Origin: DATKIY01 sp035543875
Lineage (GTDB): Bacteria; Actinomycetota; Actinomycetes; JAHEKZ01
DNA: 8,063 bases
Direction of reading: 5' to 3'
Assembly: GCA_035543875.1 (NCBI GenBank)
Contig: DATKIY010000016.1
Coordinates: 1-8,063 of the forward strand
Part shown: piece after piece, positions 1-6,342 of the stretch
Numbering within the stretch: position 1 is the stretch's first letter
Layout of the letters: the number at the start of each line of letters is the position of its first letter
Notes under the pieces: model-generated
Told to the model about the DNA's origin: nothing
The model's input: only the letters and a program-made list of their open reading frames with translations
Database searches by the model: none
Translations under genes and position numbers: made by a program

Positions 1-75
1 CACGATGCCTGGACCGTGGGCGATGAGGCCTGTGTCATGTACGACACGGGAGTCGCCGCCTACGCCAAGCCGTAA
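1..75 (+). CDS. 3' end of an unidentified gene (last 24 codons)
   Basis: Frame 1 is open from the first base to a TAA at 73-75. It gives a 24-residue tail containing the stretch GDEACVMYDTG and ending in YAKP. The rest of the gene lies left of the window, so no function can be assigned. The GDxACVxYD pattern is reminiscent of a beta strand in SnoaL/NTF2-like proteins, but those normally continue for several more strands, so this would be a short or truncated member. That resemblance is weak inference. The stop lies 30 bp before the methyltransferase start in the same direction, so the two could share a transcript. Confidence 0.55.
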   Translation, partial: HDAWTVGDEACVMYDTGVAAYAKP

Positions 76-105
76 GCCCGATCCGAACCAGGCGTCTGCA
101 AAGCA

Positions 106-852
106 TTGGACATTCTTCGGCAGCACGAGATTTCTGAGGCGTCCCATCGGCTGCTGAATCCGTTCTCCGAAGAGCAGCTGATGCTGCTTGGTGAAATTTG
201 TCGCCTGACGCCGGATCACCATCAACTCGATCTGGCGTGTGGCAAAGGCGAGATGCTCTGCCGGTGGGCTGAGCGGTACGGCATGAGCGGACTCGGTGTT
301 GACCTCAGCCAAGTGTTCCTCAACTCCGCACGCGAGCGAGCGATCGAGCTTGGAGTCGTTGATCGCGTCAGCTTCCAGCAAGCAGACGCCGCCGAGGTGG
401 TTCTACCCGCAGCGTCTTTCGACGTCGTGTCCTGTATCGGTGCTACCTGGATCGGTGGTGGGTTGGCCGGAACTGTCGAACTCATGCGCCAGTGGCTTGA
501 ACCCGGTGGGCTGATGCTCATCGGGGAGCCGTTCTGGCATCAAGCGCCGCCTCAGGACGCGCTCGATGCTCTGGGATTTGAACCAGACGAGTTCACGTCT
601 CTCGTCGGAACGATGGAACGGTTTGAGGAGTCCGGGCTGGAGCTGATGGAGATGGTGATCTCCGATCCAAACGACTGGGATCGTTACGAGGCCGCTCAAT
701 GGTGGACCGTGACGGAGTGGCTGCGCGAAAACCCGCAGCACCCTGATGCTGCTGAGATGCGGATATTTCTGGATTCCTATAAACGCTCCTATTTGAGTTT
801 TGGTAGGCGGTACCTGGGCTGGGGCGTCTTCGTGCTGCGCAGCGTCGACTGA
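106..852 (+). CDS. Class I SAM-dependent methyltransferase, YjhP-like
   Basis: Predicted soluble cytosolic methyltransferase of 248 residues that transfers a methyl group from S-adenosylmethionine to an unknown acceptor. The Rossmann glycine motif is LDLACGKGEM (residues 41-50), the acidic end of strand 2 is GVDLS (64-68), the post-II region is QQADAAE (91-97), and LEPGGLMLIGEPFW (131-144) matches the strand following motif III. The blocks NPFSEEQL, CIGATWIGGG, LIGEPFW, WDRYEAA and YLGWGVF closely resemble E. coli YjhP as I remember it, and the length is similar. The start is a TTG. It is preferred over the ATG at 181 because the extra residues, beginning MDI and including SEASHRLLNPF, align with the YjhP N-terminus. 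Only a weak AGG lies upstream. YjhP itself has no established substrate, so neither does this protein. An 84-bp gap separates it from the hydrolase downstream. Confidence 0.88.
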   Translation: MDILRQHEISEASHRLLNPFSEEQLMLLGEICRLTPDHHQLDLACGKGEMLCRWAERYGMSGLGVDLSQVFLNSARERAIELGVVDRVSFQQADAAEVVLPAASFDVVSCIGATWIGGGLAGTVELMRQWLEPGGLMLIGEPFWHQAPPQDALDALGFEPDEFTSLVGTMERFEESGLELMEMVISDPNDWDRYEAAQWWTVTEWLRENPQHPDAAEMRIFLDSYKRSYLSFGRRYLGWGVFVLRSVD

Positions 853-923
853 CCCGGAATTTGCGGGTGTACGGTCGCAAGCAAAGCCAGCCAGGCAATT
901 TTGTTGGCGCCGCGTTACTTTCT

Positions 924-928
924 GAGGA
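924..928 (+). promoter_or_regulatory. Shine-Dalgarno site deciding the hydrolase start
   Basis: GAGGA sits 8 nt before the ATG at 937. A longer reading from TTG at 901 would add 12 residues, but it has no ribosome site and adds nothing conserved. This site therefore favours 937 as the start. Confidence 0.7.
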
Positions 929-936
929 TTCTTGAA

Positions 937-1761
937 ATGACTGAGGAACAAGCAAAGTCCACTGGTGCAACACCAAACATCGTGCTCGTTCACGGCCTTT
1001 GGCTGACTTCGCGAAGCTGGGAGCACTGGGTCGACCGCTACGCGAAAGCTGGCTACACCACCTTGACGCCAGAGTGGCCATCGATGGACCTCGACGTTGA
1101 GGTTTTGCGCAAAGACCCGTCCGTGATGGATGGGTTGGGTGTGGTTGAGGTTGCCGACCACTACGAGAAGTTCATTGGGACGCTCGACACTCCGCCCATT
1201 CTGATGGGGCACTCATTTGGCGGACTACTCGTACAGATCCTCTTGGACCGCGGTCTTGGGTCGGCGGGTGTTGCGATTCATCCGGCGCCGCCTAAGGGGG
1301 TCTTACGGCTTCCTCCGTCGGCGCTCAAGGCTTCGTTCCCTGTTTTGAGTAAACCGGCAAATCGCAAACGAACCGTCGCGCTCACTCCGCAGCAGTGGCA
1401 CTATGCGTTCACGAACACGCTGACTGAGTCTGAGTCGCAGGCGGCGTACGACCGTTATCACGTTCCGGCACCAGGTCGACCGTTGTTCCAAGCGGCCACC
1501 GCAAACATCAATCCGAATTCGGCGACGAAAGTGAATCTTCGCAACGACAGCAGAGCACCGTTGCTGTTGGTTGCAGGTAGCGCTGACCACACTGCGCCGT
1601 TATCAATGGTCAAGGAAAACTACACGCGGTACCGGCACTCAACTGCGGTCACCGACTTCAAGGTGTACCCCGACAGGTCACACTTCACCTGCGGTTCGCC
1701 GGGCTGGGAAAAGGTTGCCGACCATGCGCTGGGTTGGGCGGAGCAGCAACAGGCCAAGTAA
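937..1761 (+). CDS. Alpha/beta hydrolase, substrate unknown
   Basis: A 274-residue alpha/beta-hydrolase fold protein with no signal peptide, so probably cytosolic. The oxyanion-hole strand is IVLVHGLWLTSRSW (residues 15-28). The nucleophile elbow is GHSFGG with Ser93. The likely acid is Asp217 in AGSADHT, and the catalytic histidine is His249 in DRSHF, so the triad looks complete. The blocks HYAFTNTL (155-162), YDRYHVPAPGRP (171-182) and the C-terminal GWEKVADHALGWA are typical of a widespread but uncharacterised group of actinobacterial and proteobacterial hydrolases. The family could act on esters, lactones or other acyl bonds, and the sequence does not say which. The ATG at 937 is chosen because it has a GAGGA site. 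The stop lies 27 bp before the efflux-pump gene, so co-transcription is likely, although that pump may also have its own promoter. Confidence 0.88.
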   Translation: MTEEQAKSTGATPNIVLVHGLWLTSRSWEHWVDRYAKAGYTTLTPEWPSMDLDVEVLRKDPSVMDGLGVVEVADHYEKFIGTLDTPPILMGHSFGGLLVQILLDRGLGSAGVAIHPAPPKGVLRLPPSALKASFPVLSKPANRKRTVALTPQQWHYAFTNTLTESESQAAYDRYHVPAPGRPLFQAATANINPNSATKVNLRNDSRAPLLLVAGSADHTAPLSMVKENYTRYRHSTAVTDFKVYPDRSHFTCGSPGWEKVADHALGWAEQQQAK

Positions 1762-1773
1762 GTCGGGCGCGGC

Positions 1774-1779
1774 TAGGCT
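1774..1779 (+). promoter_or_regulatory. Candidate -10 box (TAGGCT) for a leaderless transcript of the exporter gene
   Basis: TAGGCT is a common actinobacterial -10 form and sits 9 nt before the ATG at 1789. The predicted transcript start would then fall at or just before the ATG. The gene lacks a good Shine-Dalgarno site, which fits. No convincing -35 box is present, so this remains tentative. Confidence 0.35.
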
Positions 1780-1788
1780 CGAAGCGCT

Positions 1789-3348
1789 ATGACGACGCCT
1801 GCCCCCGCCTCGAAGTCAGACGAAGGCCTGGCCTTTGGCACGCCGGTCGCCCGCTGGGTGCTGGCTGCCACGGTTCTTGGCTCGGGAATGGCTTTCATCG
1901 ACGCGACCGTGGTCAATGTTGCCCTGCCAAGCATCGGAGAGTCCCTTAACGCGGGGCTCTCCGGCTTGGCGTGGACTATCAACGCCTACACGCTGTCGCT
2001 CGCGTCTCTCATCTTGCTCGGTGGATCCCTCGGTGACCGGCTCGGACGAAGACGAGTGTTTATCGTCGGCGTGATCTGGTTCGCGGTGGCCTCGCTGCTC
2101 TGCGGCATCGCCCCCAACATCGAGTTCCTGATCGCGGCGCGAGTGCTGCAGGGAATCGGTGGTGCACTCCTGACGCCCGGAAGCCTCGCGATCCTTCAGT
2201 CGTCGTTTCGGGCGTCAGACCGAGCACGGGCGATCGGCGCCTGGTCCGGGTTAGCGGGGGTTGCCGGGGCGGCTGGACCATTTCTGGGCGGTTGGTTGGT
2301 GCAGGTCGCTTCGTGGCGGTGGGTCTTTCTGATTAACCTCCCGTTTGCGGTTGCCGTGGTGCTGGTGGCCGTGCGGCACGTACCAGAGTCTCGCGACCCG
2401 AATGCGTCGAAGAGCATCGACGTCGCCGGGGCGGCGTTGTGTGCGTTGGGGCTCGGCGCGGTGACCTACGGCCTGATCACTGCGCAGAACGACGGCATAG
2501 GTGCACCGGAGGTCGTGGTCGCGCTTGTCTTGAGTGTCGTCGCGCTCATTGGGTTCGTGGTCCGCGAACGCGTCGCAAAGGACCCGATGCTGCCACTCGC
2601 GATCTTCTCGTCCCCACTGTTCCGGGCGACCAACCTGGTGACCTTCGCCGTCTATGCAGCGATCGGGGGAGTCTTCTTCTGGTTGGTTCTCAATCTGCAG
2701 GTCGTCGCGGGATACAGTCCGCTGGCCGCAGGGCTTTCGTTGTTCCCCGTCACGGCTCTGATGCTGGTGCTCTCGTCGAGGATGGGCGCCCTTTCCCAAC
2801 GCATCGGACCGCGGGTGCCGATGACCGCAGGCCCCTTGATCTGCGCAGTCGGCACAGCTGGAATGACGCGGATCGGACCTGGCGCGTCCTACTTTGTTGA
2901 CGTCTTTCCTTCCGTGGCGTTGTTCGGATTCGGTCTCTCGGTGACTGTTGCGCCGCTGACGGCGACGGTCTTGGCCGCTGCGCCAGAACGACACTCAGGG
3001 CTCGCAAGTGGCGTCAACAATGCGGTAGCCCGCGTGGCGGGTCTCCTCGCGGTGGCCGTGCTGCCACTGATCGCCGGGCTGAGCGGAGAGGCGTACACAA
3101 ATCCAGCACTGATGGCCCCGGCGTACGAAACCGCAATGTGGGCATGCGCTGTACTGCTGGCTGCCGGCGGGATCCTGGCTGTCGCGCTTGTGCGTCGCCC
3201 GACGCCCGAGGCGGCGCTAGCTCGTCCGCCGCGAGAGGCAGAGCACTGGTCGTGCGGGATCGACGGGCCGCCGCTGGAGGGCTGTCCGCACGATGGCGCG
3301 CTGACTCCGTCACTCGGCCTACCTTCGCAGCGAGCCGAGAGTGGGTAG
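1789..3348 (+). CDS. MFS drug:H+ antiporter, DHA2 family (14 TM, EmrB/QacA type)
   Basis: A 519-residue inner-membrane exporter, probably driving drugs or toxic metabolites out in exchange for protons. I count about 14 hydrophobic helices (roughly 22-45, 61-80, 91-107, 112-135, 146-170, 176-194, 210-229, 239-259, 278-302, 310-330, 344-362, 370-397, 407-430, 446-467), the DHA2 number. Helix 1 carries FIDATVVNVALPSIG (36-50), with the membrane Asp38 typical of DHA2 pumps. MFS motif A is GSLGDRLGRRRVF (79-91). The antiporter motif C region follows around GLAGVAGAAGPFLGG (154-168), ending in WRWVFLINLP. The substrate cannot be read from sequence. The cytosolic tail after residue 470 is unusual in holding two cysteines (489, 499) and a PPLEGCPHDG segment. 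The gene follows the hydrolase by 27 bp and precedes the NhaA fusion by 36 bp. Confidence 0.92.
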   Translation: MTTPAPASKSDEGLAFGTPVARWVLAATVLGSGMAFIDATVVNVALPSIGESLNAGLSGLAWTINAYTLSLASLILLGGSLGDRLGRRRVFIVGVIWFAVASLLCGIAPNIEFLIAARVLQGIGGALLTPGSLAILQSSFRASDRARAIGAWSGLAGVAGAAGPFLGGWLVQVASWRWVFLINLPFAVAVVLVAVRHVPESRDPNASKSIDVAGAALCALGLGAVTYGLITAQNDGIGAPEVVVALVLSVVALIGFVVRERVAKDPMLPLAIFSSPLFRATNLVTFAVYAAIGGVFFWLVLNLQVVAGYSPLAAGLSLFPVTALMLVLSSRMGALSQRIGPRVPMTAGPLICAVGTAGMTRIGPGASYFVDVFPSVALFGFGLSVTVAPLTATVLAAAPERHSGLASGVNNAVARVAGLLAVAVLPLIAGLSGEAYTNPALMAPAYETAMWACAVLLAAGGILAVALVRRPTPEAALARPPREAEHWSCGIDGPPLEGCPHDGALTPSLGLPSQRAESG

Positions 3349-3384
3349 CTGGGTCGTTGGGCTCAACCGGCAGAATGTCGCCGC

Positions 3385-5295
3385 GTGAGCACTGAGCGAG
3401 GGCGCGATGTAGAAGCTGAACCTGAGGTCGCTCGCAACCGCACTTCGTGGACGCTGGTCGGCGACACTCCCTTGCGCCGATACCTCCACACGGAGACGGG
3501 CAGCGCGCTGGTGCTGCTCGCTGCCACGGCGGCCGCGCTGGTGTGGGTCAACGTCAACCAGAGCTCGTATGTCGACCTGTGGTCGACCCAGCTCTCCGTT
3601 CAGTTCGGCGACTTCGGGATCAGCCAGGATCTGCAGGGGTGGATCAACAGCGGTCTGATGACGTTCTTCTTCTTCGTCGTCGGCTTGGAGACCCGTCGAG
3701 AGTTCGACATCGGTGAGCTTCGCGAACGACGTCGGATAGCGATGCCGCTGTTGGCCGGTCTGGGTGGCATGGCTGTAGCAGTGGCGCTGTTCCTTGTAAT
3801 CAACGTGGGACAGCCGTCTGCGCATGGCTGGGGCGTGGCCATGTCAACGGACACCGCGTTCGCGCTAGGGGTCTTAGCGCTGTTTGGACCGCGCATCACC
3901 GAACGGCTGCGCGGCTTCTTGCTGACGGTTGTCGTCGTTGACGACATTGTGGCGTTGATCGTGATCGCGACCGTCTACAGCGAGACGTTAGATATTGCGG
4001 CTCTGTTTATCGCGGGCATCATCTTCATCGTGGTGCTAGCCGCGGTGAGAGCTGGTGTGCGTCACGGGTTGGTGTACCTGCTGCTCGGAGTGGCCGCCTG
4101 GATCAGTCTCTACAAGTCGGGTATCGACCCCATTGTGATCGGGCTGGCGATGGGTTTGCTCACCTGGGCATCTCCCGCAGGACGAGAAGACCTGGAACGG
4201 GCTACTGACCTCTTCAGGCTTTTTCGTGAGCAACCAACCTCTGAGCTTGCCCGAGACGCCCGGCTTGGGCTCAACGCCGCAGTGTCGCCAAACGAACGGC
4301 TACAGAACCTGTTCCATCCGTGGACGAGCTATGTAGTTGTGCCCTTATTCGCTCTGGCAAACGCCGGGATCGTCATCGACCAGGACAGTCTGAGTGCAGC
4401 AGTCACATCGCCGATCGTCATTGGTGTGGTGGTTGCTTACGTGGTTGGTAAGCCGGTCGGTGTCACGTCGATGTGCTGGCTCGTGTCCGCCGTAAGTCGA
4501 GGCCGCATTAGGCCACCCGTCGGCTGGGCAGCGATTGCGGGTGCGGGAACGAGCGCGGGCATCGGATTCACGGTTGCGTTGCTTATCGCTTCCCTCGCAT
4601 TCGCGGGTCAGGACCGCGAACAAGCAATCCTGGGTGTGTTGGTCGCCGCGGTGCTTTCGACTGCGCTCACTTGGCTGGTTTTCCGTGTCACGGCGATGCT
4701 CCCACCGCGGGTCCGGGTCCGCGCCTTGCTCGGGGATGCGACGCCACTGGTTGACCTTGCTTTGCCCCCCGACCCGAGCCGTGACCATATTCGCGGGCCG
4801 CATGACGCACCCGTCACGCTTGTTGAGTTCGGCGACTTTGAATGCCCCTACTGCGGACAGGCTGAATCAGCGGTGCGTGAGTTGTTAGCCGAGTCTGGCG
4901 ACGTCCGCTATGTGTGGCGACACCTGCCGCTGACGGACGTGCATCCACGTGCACAGCTTGCTGCGGAGGCCGCAGAAGCCGCGGCTGAGCAGGATCAGTT
5001 CTGGCCGATGTGCGACCTGCTCTTTCAGCATCAGGATGAGTTGACGCCACGTCACCTCATTGGTTACGCCGGCGGTTTGGGTCTAGATGTGGAGCGGTTC
5101 ACCAAAGCGCTGAAGCATCACGCGCACGCAGCGCGCATCGCCGAGGATGTAGAGGGAGCGGCAGCCAGCGGAGTGGTCGGAACACCCACCTTCTTCATCA
5201 ATGGCCAGAGGCACCACGGTGCCTTTGACCTGGCCACGTTGTCCAGTGCAGTCAAGATTGCTCGCAAGCGAGCCTTTGTTGATGATGGGATCTGA
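3385..5295 (+). CDS. nhaA: Na+/H+ antiporter NhaA fused to a C-terminal DsbA-like thioredoxin domain
   Basis: A 636-residue fusion. Residues about 28-440 are an NhaA antiporter, which exports Na+ in exchange for H+ across the inner membrane. By gap-free local matches to E. coli NhaA (from memory), Asp156 in STDTAFALGVLALFG equals Asp133, Asp186/Asp187 in VVDDIVALI equal Asp163/Asp164, and Lys356 in VVGKPVG equals Lys300. The GLETRRE block (100-106) is also kept. Ser89 replaces Asp65, Asp248 replaces His225, Glu304 replaces Lys249 and Gln307 replaces Glu252. The linker between helices 8 and 9 is about 35 residues longer than in E. coli. Residues about 468-627 form a DsbA-like domain with active site CPYC (487-490) and the cis-proline loop GTPTFFING (599-607). 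A third cysteine is at 543. No frameshift or stop separates the halves. This fusion is a known actinobacterial architecture. The start is GTG with no clear ribosome site. The gap to the exporter gene is 36 bp. Confidence 0.93.
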   Translation: MSTERGRDVEAEPEVARNRTSWTLVGDTPLRRYLHTETGSALVLLAATAAALVWVNVNQSSYVDLWSTQLSVQFGDFGISQDLQGWINSGLMTFFFFVVGLETRREFDIGELRERRRIAMPLLAGLGGMAVAVALFLVINVGQPSAHGWGVAMSTDTAFALGVLALFGPRITERLRGFLLTVVVVDDIVALIVIATVYSETLDIAALFIAGIIFIVVLAAVRAGVRHGLVYLLLGVAAWISLYKSGIDPIVIGLAMGLLTWASPAGREDLERATDLFRLFREQPTSELARDARLGLNAAVSPNERLQNLFHPWTSYVVVPLFALANAGIVIDQDSLSAAVTSPIVIGVVVAYVVGKPVGVTSMCWLVSAVSRGRIRPPVGWAAIAGAGTSAGIGFTVALLIASLAFAGQDREQAILGVLVAAVLSTALTWLVFRVTAMLPPRVRVRALLGDATPLVDLALPPDPSRDHIRGPHDAPVTLVEFGDFECPYCGQAESAVRELLAESGDVRYVWRHLPLTDVHPRAQLAAEAAEAAAEQDQFWPMCDLLFQHQDELTPRHLIGYAGGLGLDVERFTKALKHHAHAARIAEDVEGAAASGVVGTPTFFINGQRHHGAFDLATLSSAVKIARKRAFVDDGI

Positions 5296-5311
5296 AAAGA
5301 CTCGCCTGCTC

Positions 5312-5328
5312 TGACGTGGTGAACGTCA
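5312..5328. promoter_or_regulatory. Perfect 6-5-6 palindrome, candidate operator of the CDF gene
   Basis: TGACGT, five bases GGTGA, then ACGTCA form a perfect inverted repeat 17 bp after the NhaA stop and 66 bp before the CDF start. A possible -10 (CAAAAT, 5345-5350) lies downstream, so the palindrome could overlap a -35 region and bind a dimeric repressor such as a metal sensor. The half-site recurs at 5388-5394. The alternative reading is a weak terminator hairpin for nhaA, but only TT follows it. Confidence 0.4.
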
Positions 5329-5385
5329 TTGGTGCAACCTCTGTCAAAATGATCGGGTGTGGCTCACCTGGGACGACAACAATGT

Positions 5386-5390
5386 GGTGA
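5386..5390 (+). promoter_or_regulatory. Ribosome site favouring the ATG at 5395
   Basis: GGTGA matches the 3' half of the consensus GGAGGTGATC and sits 4 nt before ATG 5395, a suitable distance for that half. The in-frame GTG at 5359 would add 12 residues unlike CDF N-termini. However, it lies 8 nt after CAAAAT and could be a leaderless start, so the choice is not final. Confidence 0.45.
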
Positions 5391-5394
5391 CGTG

Positions 5395-6315
5395 ATGGGC
5401 GTCGCTCACAACCACGGATCGTCGGCCTCGGCTGGTGGCGTGCATCGAGGTCGCTTGCTCGTCGTCTTGGCCATCACGGGTGCGGTTTTGATCGTCGAGG
5501 TCATCGGCGCCGCGGTCACGGGAAGCCTGGCGTTGCTGGCGGACGCCGGACACATGCTGACCGACGTTGCGGGGATCGGCTTGGCGATTTTGGCCGTGAC
5601 GTTCGCAACGCGCGCGGCCACTCCGCAACGAAGCTTCGGCTACTACCGACTTGAGATTCTGGCGGCGGTTGTCAATGCCGTCCTGCTCATGGCAGTGGCT
5701 GGGGTGATTGCGGTCGAAGCCTGGCAGCGCTGGAGCAGTCCGCCCGACGTCGAGGCCGGTCTTATGTTGGTATTCGCAGCGATCGGCGTGGTTGCCAATC
5801 TTGCTGGAATGCTGCTCCTGCGTGATGGCGCATCCAGCAGCCTGAACGTCAAGGGCGCGTACCTGGAGACGTTCTCCGACTTGCTGGGTTCGGCCGCTGT
5901 GATTGCCGCCGCGGTCATCATTCTTGCTACTGGCTGGCTGCGAGCTGACGTGGTGGCGTCGATGCTCGTAGCACTGATGATTCTGCCGCGCACTTGGGCG
6001 CTGCTGCGTGATGCAGTCGACGTCCTCCTTGAGGCGACGCCGAAGGGAATCGATGTCGAGGACGTTCGTTCGCACATCCTCACGACGCCAGGTGTCATTG
6101 CCGCGCACGACCTCCATATCTGGACAATCACCTCAGGGATGCCGGTCTTGTCAGTGCACGTCGTGGTCTCAGACGAGGAGCTGGCTCAGGGGGGTCCGGG
6201 ACGCGTGCTCGATCATCTTGGCCAGTGCCTGTCAGACCATTTCGATGTGGAGCACTGCACATTCCAGATTGAGCCAGCGGGTCACTTCGACCACGAGCAC
6301 GCGCGTCACATCTAG
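5395..6315 (+). CDS. Cation diffusion facilitator (CDF), ZitB/CzcD-like divalent metal exporter
   Basis: A 306-residue inner-membrane metal:H+ antiporter, probably exporting Zn2+ or a similar divalent cation from the cytosol. Six helices are visible (about 19-41, 45-68, 85-108, 122-142, 157-180, 182-202), followed by a cytosolic C-terminal domain. Helix 2 has LADAGHMLTD, with Asp50, His53 and Asp57 giving the HxxxD half of the transport site. Helix 5 has YLETFSDLLGS, where Glu158 and Asp162 give ExxxD instead of the HxxxD of YiiP and ZitB. The N-terminus (AHNHG) and the last residues (GHFDHEHARH) are His-rich, as is common in zinc carriers. The C-terminal domain shows AHDLHIWTITSGMPVLSVHV (237-256) and EHCTFQIE. 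The ATG at 5395 was chosen for its ribosome site and family-like N-terminus; GTG 5359 is the alternative. The exact metal is not determinable. The gene converges on the next one across 27 bp. Confidence 0.9.
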   Translation: MGVAHNHGSSASAGGVHRGRLLVVLAITGAVLIVEVIGAAVTGSLALLADAGHMLTDVAGIGLAILAVTFATRAATPQRSFGYYRLEILAAVVNAVLLMAVAGVIAVEAWQRWSSPPDVEAGLMLVFAAIGVVANLAGMLLLRDGASSSLNVKGAYLETFSDLLGSAAVIAAAVIILATGWLRADVVASMLVALMILPRTWALLRDAVDVLLEATPKGIDVEDVRSHILTTPGVIAAHDLHIWTITSGMPVLSVHVVVSDEELAQGGPGRVLDHLGQCLSDHFDVEHCTFQIEPAGHFDHEHARHI

Positions 6316-6342
6316 CGACACCAAGCGACGTCTACGGACTGA

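Noticed and set aside
861..880. Inverted repeat TTGCG...CGCAA after the methyltransferase stop as a terminator
   Set aside because: The stem is only 5 bp with a 10-nt loop and no T-tract, so it is too weak to call.
403..1212. 269-codon minus-strand open frame across the methyltransferase and hydrolase genes
   Set aside because: It is antisense to two well-supported genes, spans their gap, and its protein has no recognisable domain. Long antisense frames are expected in GC-rich coding DNA.
5344..6117. 257-codon minus-strand open frame opposite the CDF gene
   Set aside because: The translation is rich in Arg, His and Gln, of low-quality composition and without any motif. It is the complement of a clear transporter gene.
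6316..6342. Shared terminator between the convergent CDF and methyltransferase genes
   Set aside because: The 27-bp gap holds no stem-loop or T-run that I can find.
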